In this document: positions 34,208-43,943 of the stretch, piece by piece
How positions within the stretch are numbered: position 1 is the first letter of the stretch
How the letters are laid out: each line of letters opens with the position of its first letter
Assembly: GCA_023055425.1 (NCBI GenBank)
Contig: JALGPY010000034.1
Location: forward strand, 1,244,584 to 1,308,583
Direction of reading: 5' to 3'
Source of the DNA: Linanthus parryae
Taxonomy: Eukaryota; Streptophyta; Magnoliopsida; Ericales; Polemoniaceae
Length of the DNA: 64,000 nucleotides
Notes under the pieces: model-generated
Seen by the model: only the letters and a program-made list of their open reading frames with translations
What the model was told of the DNA's origin: nothing
Database searches by the model: none
Translations under genes and position numbers: made by a program

Positions 34208-34557
34208 TGAAAGGATTTAGGGTTTGTTCATAGAGAGAAAGAAGAGGATAGAGACGGAGAGTTTAGAGAGAGAATGAACCGTCTTACATTTCATTAGAGA
34301 GAAAAGAGCTTAAATACAAATCATCGAACGGACGTATCAGTGAACGGTCATAAGACCGTTTCTATTCTTTGACAAAATACAATGAATCCATTAGGGTAAA
34401 TACGAAGAGCTTCTAGAAGGATCTTGGACCGGATGGGGCTTCAATATTCAGTGGGCTTCAATCATCAGTGGGCTTCATTCCTTCTTGGTGGGCTTGGAGA
34501 GTTAATTGGGCTTCACAGCTCTTTGGGCTCCAGGCTTCATATTGGGCTGGTTTAATA
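34208..34557 (-). repeat. 3' LTR of the nested copia element
   Basis: In element orientation it starts TATTAAACC, so the first bases are TA rather than TG, and it ends CCTTTCA. The polypurine tract lies next to it at about 34558-34566. Confidence 0.92.
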
Positions 34558-34570
34558 CCCCCCTTCAAGG

Positions 34571-37500
34571 TCAAGGCGGAGATGAAGCCATGGGCTTGTC
34601 TTTGAGCGCCAGAAAACGAGGTGTAGGAAGGCCTTTTGTGAAAATATCAGCTAGCCGGTGTTCACCTGCCACAAAGGAAACAACAAGTTCATTACGAAGT
34701 GCTTTCTCTCGAACGAAGTGATAATCAATCTCGATATGCTTCGTTCGAGCATGAAAAATTGGGTTTGATGTCATTTTAATGGCAGAGGCATTGTCACACC
34801 ATAAGGTGGGTGGATAGTTAAGACGAAGATGAAAATCTTTGAACAATATTTTAAGCCAAGATAACTCAGCTGCAGTAACGGCAAGAGCCCGATACTCAGC
34901 TTCTGTGGATGAACGGGCCACAGTGAGCTGTTTCTTAGCAGCCCAATGTATGGGATTAGGCCCAATAAAAATAACCAGGCCGGTAGTACTTCGTCTGTCA
35001 GTAGGGTTACCGGCCCAGTCTGCATCAGTGAAGGCATGGACTGGGCTGGGCCCTTTGGTATAGAAAAGCCCATGTTGAGAGGTGCCTTTTTAGTATCTCA
35101 GAATGCGTTTGGCACCAATCAAGTGAATATTAGTTGGAGCATGCATAAATTGGCATAAGTGATTTAAGGCGAAAGCAAAATATGGCCTTGTGAAATCAAG
35201 GTATTGTAAAGAACCCAGTAATTGTCTAAAAGTAGATGGTTCAGCAAGACGGAAGCCATCTAAGGCATGAAACTTGCCAGAAGAAGGCAAAGGGTTGGGA
35301 CATGGTTTTCAGTTAACCATGTTAAACCGAATAAGTAAATCTTGTATGTATTTTCTTTGAGATATAAAAACACCATCACTGTTACGTTTGATTTGAAGTC
35401 CAAGAAAATATAGCAAAGGACCTAAATTGGTCATTTCAAATTCAGAGTGTAGAGCTTGAACTAAAGTTTGTAGATAAGAAGAATCATTCTCAGTAACAAT
35501 GATGTCATCTACATATAGCAAGAGCAAAGTGGTCCCAGAAGGACAATGGCGTATAAACAGAGATTGATCAGCAGAAGATTGTGAAAAACCAAGAGAGGTA
35601 ATGTAGGTAGTAAAACAAGTAAACCATGTCCTCGGAGCCTATTTTAAGCCATAGATAGATTTATGCAGCAAGCACACATGATTGGGTTTATGAGGATCAA
35701 CAAATCCAGGAGGTTGTTTCATGAAAACAGTTTCTTGCAAATGTCCATGGAGAAATGTATTTTTAACATCAAGTTGTTGCAAAGGCCAATCATAAGTTGC
35801 AGAAAGGGCAAGAATGGTTCTAACTATAGCATGCTTAATACCTGGACTAAATGTTTCATCAAAATCAAGACCAGGGGTTTGGTGAAACCCCTTAGCCACT
35901 AATCTAGCTTTAAATTTGGAAATAGAACCATCTGACTTGTATTTAGTTTTGAAAACCCATTTGTTGCCAACAATGTTGGCATTTGGAGGTGGTTCAACAA
36001 GGCTCCAAGTGTTTTGATTTAAGAGACTAGAATATTCAGCTGACATAGCTTGTTGCCAGTGAAGATGTTTCTTAGCCTCAGAAAAAGAAGTGGGATCAGA
36101 AGTAGCAACATGTAATGCAGTTACAGAAGTAGGAAAACCAGAAATTTGCCAAAACCAGTAAATTTTGTATGTGGTGGATCAGACCCTCTACCAGATTTGG
36201 AGGCAAAGTCAAGGATCTTCTTTTTGAAGATTCCTGATTTGTTCCTAGTCTGCATTGGACGACTTGGAGTGGGAGTGGGTTGATGTGTTCCCTCTGGTGC
36301 CATGTCAGTGTGAGGAGAGGCTGATGCCAGCATCTGTTCTGAATGAATTTGTATCTGTTCTTGAGGTGGAGGCACCTCCTCTCCAGCACTGAACTGCAGC
36401 TCAGAATGGAGACTGTCATGCCCATCCACTTGATCATCAGCAGGAATGGGGGTGTCATCATTTCCAGTGAAGTATGGAGGAATAGTAGAGTGACTGTCAT
36501 GAGAGTGAGAGTGGGAGTTATCTGCAGAAGATGAAGAAGTGTAAGGAATCATTAAAAATAACATCTCTACTAACATATAATTTCTGAGCAAATTTCAAAT
36601 AGCAAAGATAACCCTTAGAATTGTCAACATAACTCAGAAAGATACATTGTTGAGTTCTAGCATCAAGTTTAGAGTGAGTATATGGTCTAAGATTTGGATA
36701 ACAAGCACAACCAAAGACTCTCATGGAAGCATAGTCAGGTAGTTTATGACAACAATTCATATGGTGATTTTCCATTTGTGACAGGACTTGGCATCCTATT
36801 AATAAGAAAGACAGCAGTAGCAATGGCATGGAACCAAAAATGATGTGGCAAAGATGCATGCTGAAGCATAGTAATAGCAGTTTCCAAAATATGTCTGTGT
36901 TTTCTTTCAGAAACACCATTCTGTTGAGGAGTGTGACGACAAGATTTTTGATGTGTGATACCTTTAGAATTTAGATGTGTTTGAAAAATTGTAGACATAT
37001 ATTCTCCACCTCCATCAGACCTAAGGATTTTAATTTTGTGACCCAAAAGATTTTCAATATGAGTTTGAAATTTCTGAAAACATTAGCAACTTCAGATTTG
37101 TGAAATAAGGGAAATAACCAAGTGTATCTAGAGTAGTGATCAATAAATAGAACATAAAACCTATAACCTTGCAGAGATTTCACAGAAGCAGGACCCCAAA
37201 CATCAGTGTGTAATAAGTGTAAAGGAACAGTAGACACAGTTTTAGATGTGGTATAAGGCAATCTAGAAATTTTTCCCTTAAGAAAAGATTCACACCTAGC
37301 AGCAGTAGAAGATTTAGAATTGGAACCAAATATTTGAGTCAAAACATCATTAGCTGGATGTCCAAGTCTAGCATGTAACAGAGGAACATTGATTATACTA
37401 CACAAACAAGCCTTGCGAGAAGAAAAAGGTGAAGGATAAATAGGATAAAGTCCATTTTCACTCAAGCCTTTGTAAAGTATTCTGCCCGTATCCAGATCCT

Positions 37501-37874
37501 GGATATAAAAAGAGTTTGCACAGAAAACAAAACAACAATTATGTTGAGAACATAATTGATGGACAGAAAGAAGATTTGTGGCTAAATTAGGAACATGTAA
37601 AGTGTTTTAATTGAAAAATATGATTATTGGTTTTGAGAGAAGTAGTACCAGTATGATTAATTTGAGAAATTTGTCCATTCCCCATTGTAACATGATCAGA
37701 ACCAGTATAAGTGTCAGCAAGAGATAAGTTCCTTAAATCAGAAGTCATATGATTAGTAGCACCAGAATCAGAAAGCCAATACTCAGGGGTAGAAGATCCA
37801 GAAGAAGATGCATTATAAACATTAAGATGTTCAGAAGGGGGCTTTCCCTGATAAGAGTAATATGTTCTGTGCAA
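34571..37874 (-). pseudogene. Nested copia pol (protease-integrase-RT-RNase H), interrupted
   Basis: Landmarks on the minus strand: CQICGRNFHSAADC zinc knuckle (about 37900, just before this stretch), YWLSDSGATNHMTSD protease, LLHARLGHPANDV and LLHTDVWGP integrase, RSDGGGEYMS and QQNGVSERKH integrase core, NKWVFKTKYKSDG and KARLVAKGFHQ reverse transcriptase, the catalytic LLLYVDDIIV (YVDD at about 35504-35515), and SSTEAEYRALA and TKHIEIDYHFVRE RNase H. In-frame stops occur near 35639, 35309 and 35090, with frame changes near 37080 and 36520. The catalytic motifs are still intact, so loss of function is recent. Confidence 0.93.
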
Positions 37875-37958
37875 GCAATCAGCAGCAGAGTGAAAATTAC
37901 GACCACATATTTGACAAGTAATTGGTGTGTTGTTGTTGGCTCTGGTAGTGGAGTTGCA

Positions 37959-38867
37959 TCAACCACCACGATTGTGGTAGCCCCTTTGGCCACCACCTCG
38001 GCCTCTGGACTGGTCAAACCTACCTACCTGGTTTCTTTGGCCAGATCCAGGATTGGATCTACCACAGGCACCACCGGCTCGGCCGTAGCCTCTTATGCCG
38101 GTGGGTGGTCCAGGGCCAAGGATTCCCTGTCCACGGCCACGGCCAGATCCTCGATAGTTGTTGGAGGAGACAGAGTAAGAAGCAGAGATATTCATAGCAG
38201 TAGAATCAGCAAATTCAACAGATTGAGAGTAAAGCATTTGTTCTTCAGCCTTTAACAAAACATGCAATTCTTCATAGCTAATAGGGTCAGATCTTCCACG
38301 AATAGTAGTACGAAAAGGATTGTATTCAGTAGGGAGACCATTGATAGAATACAGAAGCATATCTTCATCATCAATCATAACCAAAGAAATAGCAAGTTTG
38401 TCACGAATCGATTTAAGCTTTTGCATGTACAGATCGACAGAACCAGAGCGTTTGCGAAGCGTTTGGAGATCAGATTTGAGTTGCAAAATATTAGATCTGG
38501 TAAGGGATGCATACCTTGCCTCAAGCGCAAGCCAAACGGCTCGAGATGAGGTCTTACCGATTACGAGAGATAGGGCTTCTGGGGTGAGCGTGGCGTTGAT
38601 GAGAGTTTGGAGAGCTTGATCTCTTTGGAACCATTCGCGAAACGCCGAATTTGGAGTGAGAACACCATCGGCAGCAGGGAGCATCTCAGGCGGTGGAGAG
38701 GAGGAGCCATCGATGAACCCAAAAAGGTTCTGTGTGCGAAAAATCGACGAAAGTTGGTGCTTCCAGAGAACGTAGTTTGAGTTGTCTAATTTGTAGGGCA
38801 TGAGATGATGGATATTGGAGAGGAGGTAGAGAGGATTTGAGGTTGATTGAGCCATTGTGGCGAGCAT
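37959..38867 (-). CDS. Nested copia gag, open to a premature stop
   Basis: A 302-residue frame with the copia gag features: PYKLDNSNYVLWKHQLSSI at about residue 25, the UBN2-like central region (LEARYASLTRSNILQLKSDL), and a C-terminal Gly/Arg-rich tail. A TGA at 37959-37961 cuts it just before the zinc knuckle, which continues in the same frame (TCQICGRNFHSAADC). The true start may be the first ATG or the one four codons later (MAQSTSN). It would package element RNA if made. Confidence 0.8.
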   Translation of the reverse strand: MLATMAQSTSNPLYLLSNIHHLMPYKLDNSNYVLWKHQLSSIFRTQNLFGFIDGSSSPPPEMLPAADGVLTPNSAFREWFQRDQALQTLINATLTPEALSLVIGKTSSRAVWLALEARYASLTRSNILQLKSDLQTLRKRSGSVDLYMQKLKSIRDKLAISLVMIDDEDMLLYSINGLPTEYNPFRTTIRGRSDPISYEELHVLLKAEEQMLYSQSVEFADSTAMNISASYSVSSNNYRGSGRGRGQGILGPGPPTGIRGYGRAGGACGRSNPGSGQRNQVGRFDQSRGRGGGQRGYHNRGG

Positions 38868-38869
38868 TT

Positions 38870-38882
38870 TGCTCTGATACCA
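38870..38882 (-). other. Primer-binding site of the nested copia element
   Basis: On the minus strand TGGTATCAGAGCA abuts the 5' LTR and matches the initiator tRNA-Met 3' end. Confidence 0.9.
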
Positions 38883-39232
38883 TGAAAGGATTTAGGGTTT
38901 GTTCATAGAGAGAAAGAAGAGGATAGAGACGGAGTGTTTAGAGAGAGAATGAACCGTCTTACATTTCATTAGAGAGAAAAGAGCTTAAATACAAATCATC
39001 GAACAGACGTATTAGTGAACGGTCATAAGACCGTTTCTATTCTTTGACAAAATACAATGAACCCATTAGGATAAAGAGGAAGAGCTTCTAGAAGGATCTT
39101 GGACCGGATGGGGCTTCAATAGTCAGTGGGCTTCAATCATCAGTGGGCTTCATTCCTTCTTGGTGGGCTTGGAGAGTTAATTGGGCTTCACAGCTCTTTG
39201 GGCTCCAGGCTTCATATTGGGCTGGTTTAATA
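38883..39232 (-). repeat. 5' LTR of the nested copia element
   Basis: The same 350 bases as 34208-34557 with about eight differences by eye. It is directly followed by the second CATGA. Confidence 0.92.
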
Positions 39233-39754
39233 CATGAGAAGGCTCAACCTACTATAATACACAGGGACATCAGGTCTAGCAATGTGCTTCTGTTTGAAGA
39301 TTTCAAAGCTAAACTTGCAGACTTTAATCTGTCAAATCAGGCTCCAGACATGGCAGCCCGACTTCACTCTACTCGCGTTTTGGGAACTTTTCGCTATCAT
39401 GCACCAGAATATGCAATGACTGGGCAATTGACACAGAAGAGTGACGTGTATAGTTTTGGGGTGGTTCTACTTGATCTCCTGACCGGACGCAAACCTGTTG
39501 ATCATACTATGCCTCGTGGACAACATAGTCTAGTTACTTGGGCGACTCCAAGACTGAGCGAAGACAAAGTGAAACAGTGTGTGGATCCGAAGCTCAAGGG
39601 CGAGTATCCTCCTAAAGGAGTTGCCAAGCGGGCGGCAGTAGCAGCACTATGCGTGCAGTACGAGTCCGAGTTCCGGCCAAACATGAGCATAGTGGTCAAG
39701 GCTCTCCAACCTCTTCTGAAGCCTCCGGCACCAGTAGTAGCCCCTGAGACATGA

Positions 39755-40094
39755 ACCAAAGAGACTTGAGTCGTCCCTATTATCATTGGATTCTCTGCAT
39801 CTTCTGCACAGTTTGAATTCGTTTGTTTGCGAAAGTTTCATTTCACCGAGATATGCATATATATTTTATGTTATTTCGTTTGTCCTAAGATTTGTTCTGG
39901 ATGGTGGGATTGGATATTTTCCGTGTCTATCTGATTTTCTTTCGATGGACACCTACAAGGCATGGATGGTGATGTTTGCGGGAGTGTTCTTGGTTTCTTT
40001 CCTTTTTTTATTCTACTCATAAGCACTAGACATTGAGTTGACTTGTTCTGTTTTGGATTTGACTTTGAGATATGGTGGATTTAAAAAATAATTC
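39755..40094 (+). other. Apparent 3' UTR of the captured kinase mRNA
   Basis: A non-coding stretch after the kinase stop with no similarity to the copia leader or pol. It ends in a short A-rich stretch (TTAAAAAATAA, about 40081-40091) that abuts the truncated LTR. This fits an mRNA end joined to LTR sequence. No polypurine tract precedes the LTR. Confidence 0.55.
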
Positions 40095-40232
40095 TGTGTA
40101 TAAAACATATTTGTCCCATATCGCTCTATTATGTTATTCTCACATTCTGTATAGTGTATAAATAGGTTCCCTTGTACATTATTTTACTCAAGTTGAATAT
40201 TGAATTATTTGGCTTCTCTAAATATCTTATCA
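40095..40232 (+). repeat. 3' LTR of the composite copia unit (first ~12 bases missing)
   Basis: Matches the forward LTR from TGTATAAAAC onward and ends AAATATCTTATCA. It is followed by the target duplication GTCGC. It has about ten differences from the 30909 LTR over 138 bases, so it is older than the nested element. Confidence 0.88.
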
Positions 40233-40237
40233 GTCGC

Positions 40238-40683
40238 GACGAGGTTGATGCACAATTATCGGATTAACCGCATCACACAGTCAGGGTTCATCACATAAAC
40301 GAAACAAGATAAATCAAGTTACTGAAAGGTGCTTCAGAAGTTAGCAAGCTATTTTATTTTAGGTGGAAATTTGTAATTTTGTACTCCTATTTATGTACCG
40401 AAATATATAGTTTCAGATTATAAGATGTGGCAACCATGACTTCTAATTACTGTTAAAATGTGAGTGAGCCTTTTAATTGTCATATTGTACTAAATCAATC
40501 TCGGGTGGAACAGGTGATGCAGCACTAGCCAACTACAAATTCATGATGAAGTACATAGCTTTTGGAACAACATATCCAAAGAAATTCACAACAGGCTATT
40601 GCAACTGTTTATAGTAGAGAAAAAGTTAAAACCAGGGAAAGTAGGCAGCAATCTACTAAAACATAAAAGACCAGGTTCTCTAT
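40238..40683. other. Flank with a partial copy of the recurring module
   Basis: Near 40425-40510 the words GTGGCAACCATGACTTCTAATT and AAAATGTGAGTGAGCC match the module at 19.5 and 49 kb. No gene is seen. Confidence 0.45.
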
Positions 40684-40689
40684 ACCTGA

Positions 40690-42130
40690 TTGATCAAGTG
40701 ATGCAAGGCTCTCACTTTATGAGAATGTCTTCCCCTTCTGTGGATCATACAAGTAGAAAGAGCGGGTAAGAAAGTGATACTACAAGATTATCAATTCCAC
40801 ATAATTCTTCCTGAAAAGTCCTTGGACACTCGAAAACAAAACGGAGGGTATACAAGTCAGGAATTTAGACCAGAACTGATTGGCACCACGACACAACCAC
40901 CCACCATTTCTGCACATCCCATCAATTGTTGGTTAAAAAAACACTAAAATTAACAATTTTAGTAGGGAAAATTTGATTAACACAGCATGACCAAGAACAT
41001 AGAGAAAGCAAATCAAGAAGGCAAATAACACAGAAATTAGATACTGTATGAAAGAAAAGAAGGAACAGGACATACCTCTGTTCACGATGGAACAGGTAAA
41101 ACACGAATGCAGCTGAGTCGCCAGGTCTTGCGAAGAAGGCCTGACTGCTCTTGAAGAAATAATCGCCCCCACTTACGCTGTATTGGGATCCGGCGATAAT
41201 CCTTCCAGGATAAAACAGCTCTGATCCTCCTCGTTACAGCAGCGATGAAGATCAACTTCGACTCGCACCTCAGTTCGCCAGAGAAAGAGAGAATTGTTTC
41301 TGTTGAGAGATGAACCAGAGAGAAAAAACCATACGCAATACAAAACGTTCTGACTATTTCAATTAGAAAAACCATCTGTTTTTGGTAAAACTGATCATTC
41401 TAATTGATTGATAATCAATCCGTTTAATGCCCATTAATTCCACATTAAAACGGTCAAAACAGTTAATTTAAATTAATCACCCAATAAACTAGTGAGTAAT
41501 AAAAATTAGCTGTATCATAACGGGTCGCCTCGCCTCGCCTCGCGTACGCGAGACATTTCGCCCAAATCGCCCTTCGACCCGACCCGAGGCGAGGCGTGGC
41601 GTGGCGAGGCGAGGCGGCGGCGCGCGTGTGTGTGTGTGCGCGAGGCACACAATAACACCCATGGCTCTCCACACACCTTAGTAGTTGTACACTACCCTTG
41701 TGTGTGAAACCAACTATACCCACCTACCACCACTTTGAGCAACAATGTGGGACAAATAATGCACTTGGTTTCAAGCTTCTTCAAGGTACCAAGAACATCA
41801 CCATTTCTCAATGGATTTAACATCCAACTTCCAACATCAATTCCATGTGACCGACAAATGTCACATCTTCGACGCGGCCTTCACTAAATTCGAACGACAG
41901 AGTAGTAGTTGTAAGTCGATCTGTAATAGTCTGACAAACCGAATAGCGCCGAAAAGGGACAACATTGTTGCTGCTACGGTGGCTGTGTTTAGAGATGTAA
42001 TTAGAAGATATGATGAGAGAATACCAGCGCTTGGAGACCAACTAGAACTGCAACAGCGACTTCACCGGCAGTCTCACCAAGATCTCGACCTCCAAATCTT
42101 CTATTAACTCTTTCTTCATTCCTCCTCTCC
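40690..42130 (-). pseudogene. F-box/FBA gene, type II (P2), middle lost
   Basis: The minus strand at about 42130-41810 encodes an F-box (LIEDLEVEILVRLPVKSLLQ then F and a stop, then LVSKRWYSLIISSNY) and a short tail (TTTTLSFEFSEGRVEDVTF). At 40910-40690 a C-terminal FBA scrap remains (FWSKFLTC; SFYLYDP with frame changes; SESLASLDQSG). The 900 bases between contain no FBA text but hold a GC-rich hairpin and a GT-rich tract. AATCAG then GTATAG (GT on the minus strand at 40685-40684) follows the last codons, the family's donor-like site. It stands divergent to gene E. Confidence 0.78.
41521..41645. repeat. GC-rich inverted repeat and GT tract
   Basis: CGCCTCGCCTCGCCTCGCG at 41526 is mirrored by GAGGCGAGGCG copies at about 41586 and 41605, followed by (GT)n. 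It could form a strong hairpin and is out of keeping with its AT-rich surroundings. Frames here are repeat by-products. Confidence 0.75.
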
Positions 42131-42363
42131 TTGCCTTTCTGCTCGCTCTCTTCTTCTTCTTCGTCCGTCCTGAACGTATTTTTACCAGTTTCTTTTTTTT
42201 TCAGAATCTATTTTTACCAGTTTTAATAAGTTAATATGATTACAAATGGAAAGTGCAATCAAAAAAAAAAAAATATTAAAAAAAAACTAATTACAAAAAA
42301 CGGGAATTGTAAAAAAAATAATAAAAAAAAAATAATAAAAAATAAAAACTAATTAAAATATAG

Positions 42364-42415
42364 GAATTGTAATCAGCCAATTATCACAAATTGGGGGTAT
42401 GTAATCAGCAATTAA
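42364..42415. mobile_element. Solitary end of a Mutator-like MITE (tentative)
   Basis: The inverse complement reads GGCTTAATTGCTGATTACAT, then CCCCCAATTTGTGATAATTG. This resembles the terminal repeat of the MITE at 8978 (GGCTTAATTACTTAATGCAT, then CCAGTTTGTCGAAACTATTA). No partner end was found; the sequence to the left is A-rich filler. Confidence 0.4.
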
Positions 42416-42452
42416 GCCTTATTTTAAATCGTTGCTCAAAGGGAGTAGATTG

Positions 42453-42589
42453 AAAACTTGAAGGGGCATTTGCAAATTTACTTGCCCCTACGAAGACACT
42501 ATATAAGAAAACCCTAATCGGCAGCATTAGCTCGTTATTCCTCATCGATCAATTGTAGTTGCCGCCGGCAGACTTTGGGGGGGTTGTAG
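42453..42589 (+). promoter_or_regulatory. Proximal promoter/leader of F-box gene E
   Basis: A diverged version of the block seen at B, C and D (AAAACTTGAAGGGGCATTTGC). It has the clearest core: TATA box CTATATAAG (42499-42507) directly followed by telo-box-like AAAACCCTAA (42508-42517), about 75 bases before the ATG. Confidence 0.6.
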
Positions 42590-43681
42590 ATGGCAGTGGA
42601 GAGATTGGTGGAGTTGCCACAAGATGCAATGACTGAGATCCTCTTGAGACTCCCGGTGAGATCTCTGATTCGGTTTAAGTGCGTCAGCAAAAACTGGTAC
42701 GACCTAATAATCTCTCGCAGTTTTATCGACATGCACTGGGCTACCAACAAACACAACAAACAAGTCACTTTTTTCTATCACTCGAATGATTGGTGCTATC
42801 ATGACGGTGATACGACCTTCTCCTTCAGAATCCTCCATACTCCGGTAGATCTGACTATTCCTCATTACACAGGTCACAATGTAGAGATAGTTGGTTGTTG
42901 TAAAGGAGTAGTTTGCTTATCTTTCTTTCCTTTAAACGAATCTGACCAGTTTGCAGTTTGGAATCCGGCAACCATGCAATTTAGAAGAATTGGTTCGCTA
43001 GATGGTCCCACTTGGGAGCAAACTTGTGGCGCAGGTATTTGTTTTGATCCGGTTGAAAACACTTTTAAGGTCACGAGAATATGCGTTTCCTTAAGAAAAG
43101 AAGGGATCGTGGCCCGAGGCAGTACATTCATTACAAAAGCCAATTCTCGGATCTTAAAGTCATTTCATCTCCCTCATTTGACTTTTCCGGAATGTGGTCA
43201 TATCAGCTCATTCACCACATGTGCCGACAGGTTTATATATTTTTTGGTAGGTAAGGGAATCTTTCACATCAAGTATCTTCTATGTTTCGACATGATTAAT
43301 GAGGCGTTTGAACGCATTGAGTCTCCATGTCCTCCTGGGACTTATCCAAGAGTCTATGGGTACAGAGATACTGTTGCCTTGATTTATCATTCGGATTACG
43401 ATTCAAAATTACAGCGAAATAGTTATGACGTGTGGGTACTGATGAATAATAATTCAGGCAGTCCACCAAGTCAATCATGGTCTAAATTGGTGACTTGTAG
43501 GCCACAGGAAAATCAATATCCCACGGGATTTTTCAGTAACGCTGTTGAGGTTTATTTAGTTGTAGTGAAGGGTTACGAATGGTTGTGCGATTTGAAGACT
43601 GGGGAGCTAATAAAGTGTTTGGGGAGTAGACCTTATACCAGATTGTTCCAGTATAGCGAGAGTCTGGCTTTAATTACTTGA
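42590..43681 (+). CDS. F-box protein with FBA domain, type I (gene E)
   Basis: An intact 363-residue frame, the most diverged of the type I set. The F-box is at about residues 6-46 (ELPQDAMTEILLRLPVRSLI, FKCVSKNWYDLIIS) and the FBA domain from about residue 95 (EIVGCCKGVVCLS, FAVWNPATMQFRRIG, ICFDPVENTFKVTR, FTTCADRFIYF, SWSKLVTCRP, WLCDLKTGELIKCLG). The middle substitutes SRILKSFHLPHL for the usual SWSEKxxxLP segment. It lacks the ATCAGGT word after the stop that its relatives carry. Likely SCF substrate receptor; target unknown. Its divergent partner P2 is dead. Confidence 0.94.
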   Translation: MAVERLVELPQDAMTEILLRLPVRSLIRFKCVSKNWYDLIISRSFIDMHWATNKHNKQVTFFYHSNDWCYHDGDTTFSFRILHTPVDLTIPHYTGHNVEIVGCCKGVVCLSFFPLNESDQFAVWNPATMQFRRIGSLDGPTWEQTCGAGICFDPVENTFKVTRICVSLRKEGIVARGSTFITKANSRILKSFHLPHLTFPECGHISSFTTCADRFIYFLVGKGIFHIKYLLCFDMINEAFERIESPCPPGTYPRVYGYRDTVALIYHSDYDSKLQRNSYDVWVLMNNNSGSPPSQSWSKLVTCRPQENQYPTGFFSNAVEVYLVVVKGYEWLCDLKTGELIKCLGSRPYTRLFQYSESLALIT

Positions 43682-43943
43682 TCGATAATTCCTTAGCTAA
43701 TTCTTGATTAGAATGTTTATGATGAATCATTGAATGTGGATTATGAATGATATTTGAGGTACCAATCAAGAATGGAATTTCAAACAAAGAACTATGTGCA
43801 CAATCTTATTTACAGGGGAAATGGGGTACAGAGTTCAATGTCTTTGCAATTTTATTCCTATTTAGAAATTAATTGTTTTTTTATAGTTATATTTATTGAG
43901 ATTCCTTTTTCATTCTTGAGGAATAAAACGTTGTTTAAGAAAA

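Larger units (their letters stand above)
34208..39232 (-). mobile_element. Ty1/copia retrotransposon nested in the kinase copy
   Basis: Two 350-base LTRs (34208-34557 and 38883-39232) start TGAAAGGATTTAGGG on the plus strand. They differ at about eight positions by eye. The target duplication is CATGA (34203-34207 and 39233-39237). On the minus strand the PBS TGGTATCAGAGCA directly follows the LTR at 38883, and a polypurine tract (GAAGGGGGG) precedes the other LTR. Gag, zinc knuckle, protease, integrase, reverse transcriptase and RNase H all appear in copia order on the minus strand, broken by several stops and frame changes. It cannot now make a full polyprotein, but decay is slight. Confidence 0.95.
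33687..39754 (+). pseudogene. Intronless PTI1-like kinase copy, split by a copia element
   Basis: The first part (33687-34207) carries [15 protein letters not shown], the glycine loop GEGSYGRVY, the catalytic lysine in [19 protein letters not shown] and ARGLEYLH. The second (39233-39754) carries [62 protein letters not shown] and [12 protein letters not shown]. Together, about 345 residues, they cover nearly all of a receptor-like cytoplasmic kinase of the PTI1 family (about 350-370). HRDIRSSN and DFN instead of DFG are normal for that family. The first dozen or so residues and any upstream ATG are missing. Family genes normally have several introns; none is seen here, so this is an mRNA-derived copy. 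Differences from the usual family text include [10 protein letters not shown] (R for G). It was open throughout until the copia insertion split the LEYLHEK motif. Function is unlikely. Confidence 0.88.
30708..40232 (+). mobile_element. Composite copia retroelement carrying a captured PTI1-like kinase copy
   Basis: In order: an inverted LTR (30708-30855), a 53-base piece with a polypurine tract on each strand, a forward LTR (30909-31058), a PBS, protease and integrase remnants (to about 33680), an intronless kinase copy (33687-34207 and 39233-39754), its apparent 3' UTR, and a forward LTR lacking its first bases (about 40095-40232). The whole is bracketed by GTCGC (30703-30707 and 40233-40237), so it integrated as one piece. 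Both outer ends are the same LTR end (TGATAAGATATTTAG and CTAAATATCTTATCA). No reverse transcriptase or RNase H of this element is present; the kinase occupies their place. A second copia element (34208-39232) later inserted inside. Without it the unit is about 4.5 kb. Confidence 0.85.

Noticed and set aside
33801..34220. A functional N-terminal kinase gene
   Set aside because: No ATG, truncated by a copia LTR, and part of an mRNA-derived copy whose other half lies 5 kb away.
39143..39754. A separate C-terminal kinase gene
   Set aside because: Its first residues are LTR sequence; it is the other half of the split kinase copy.
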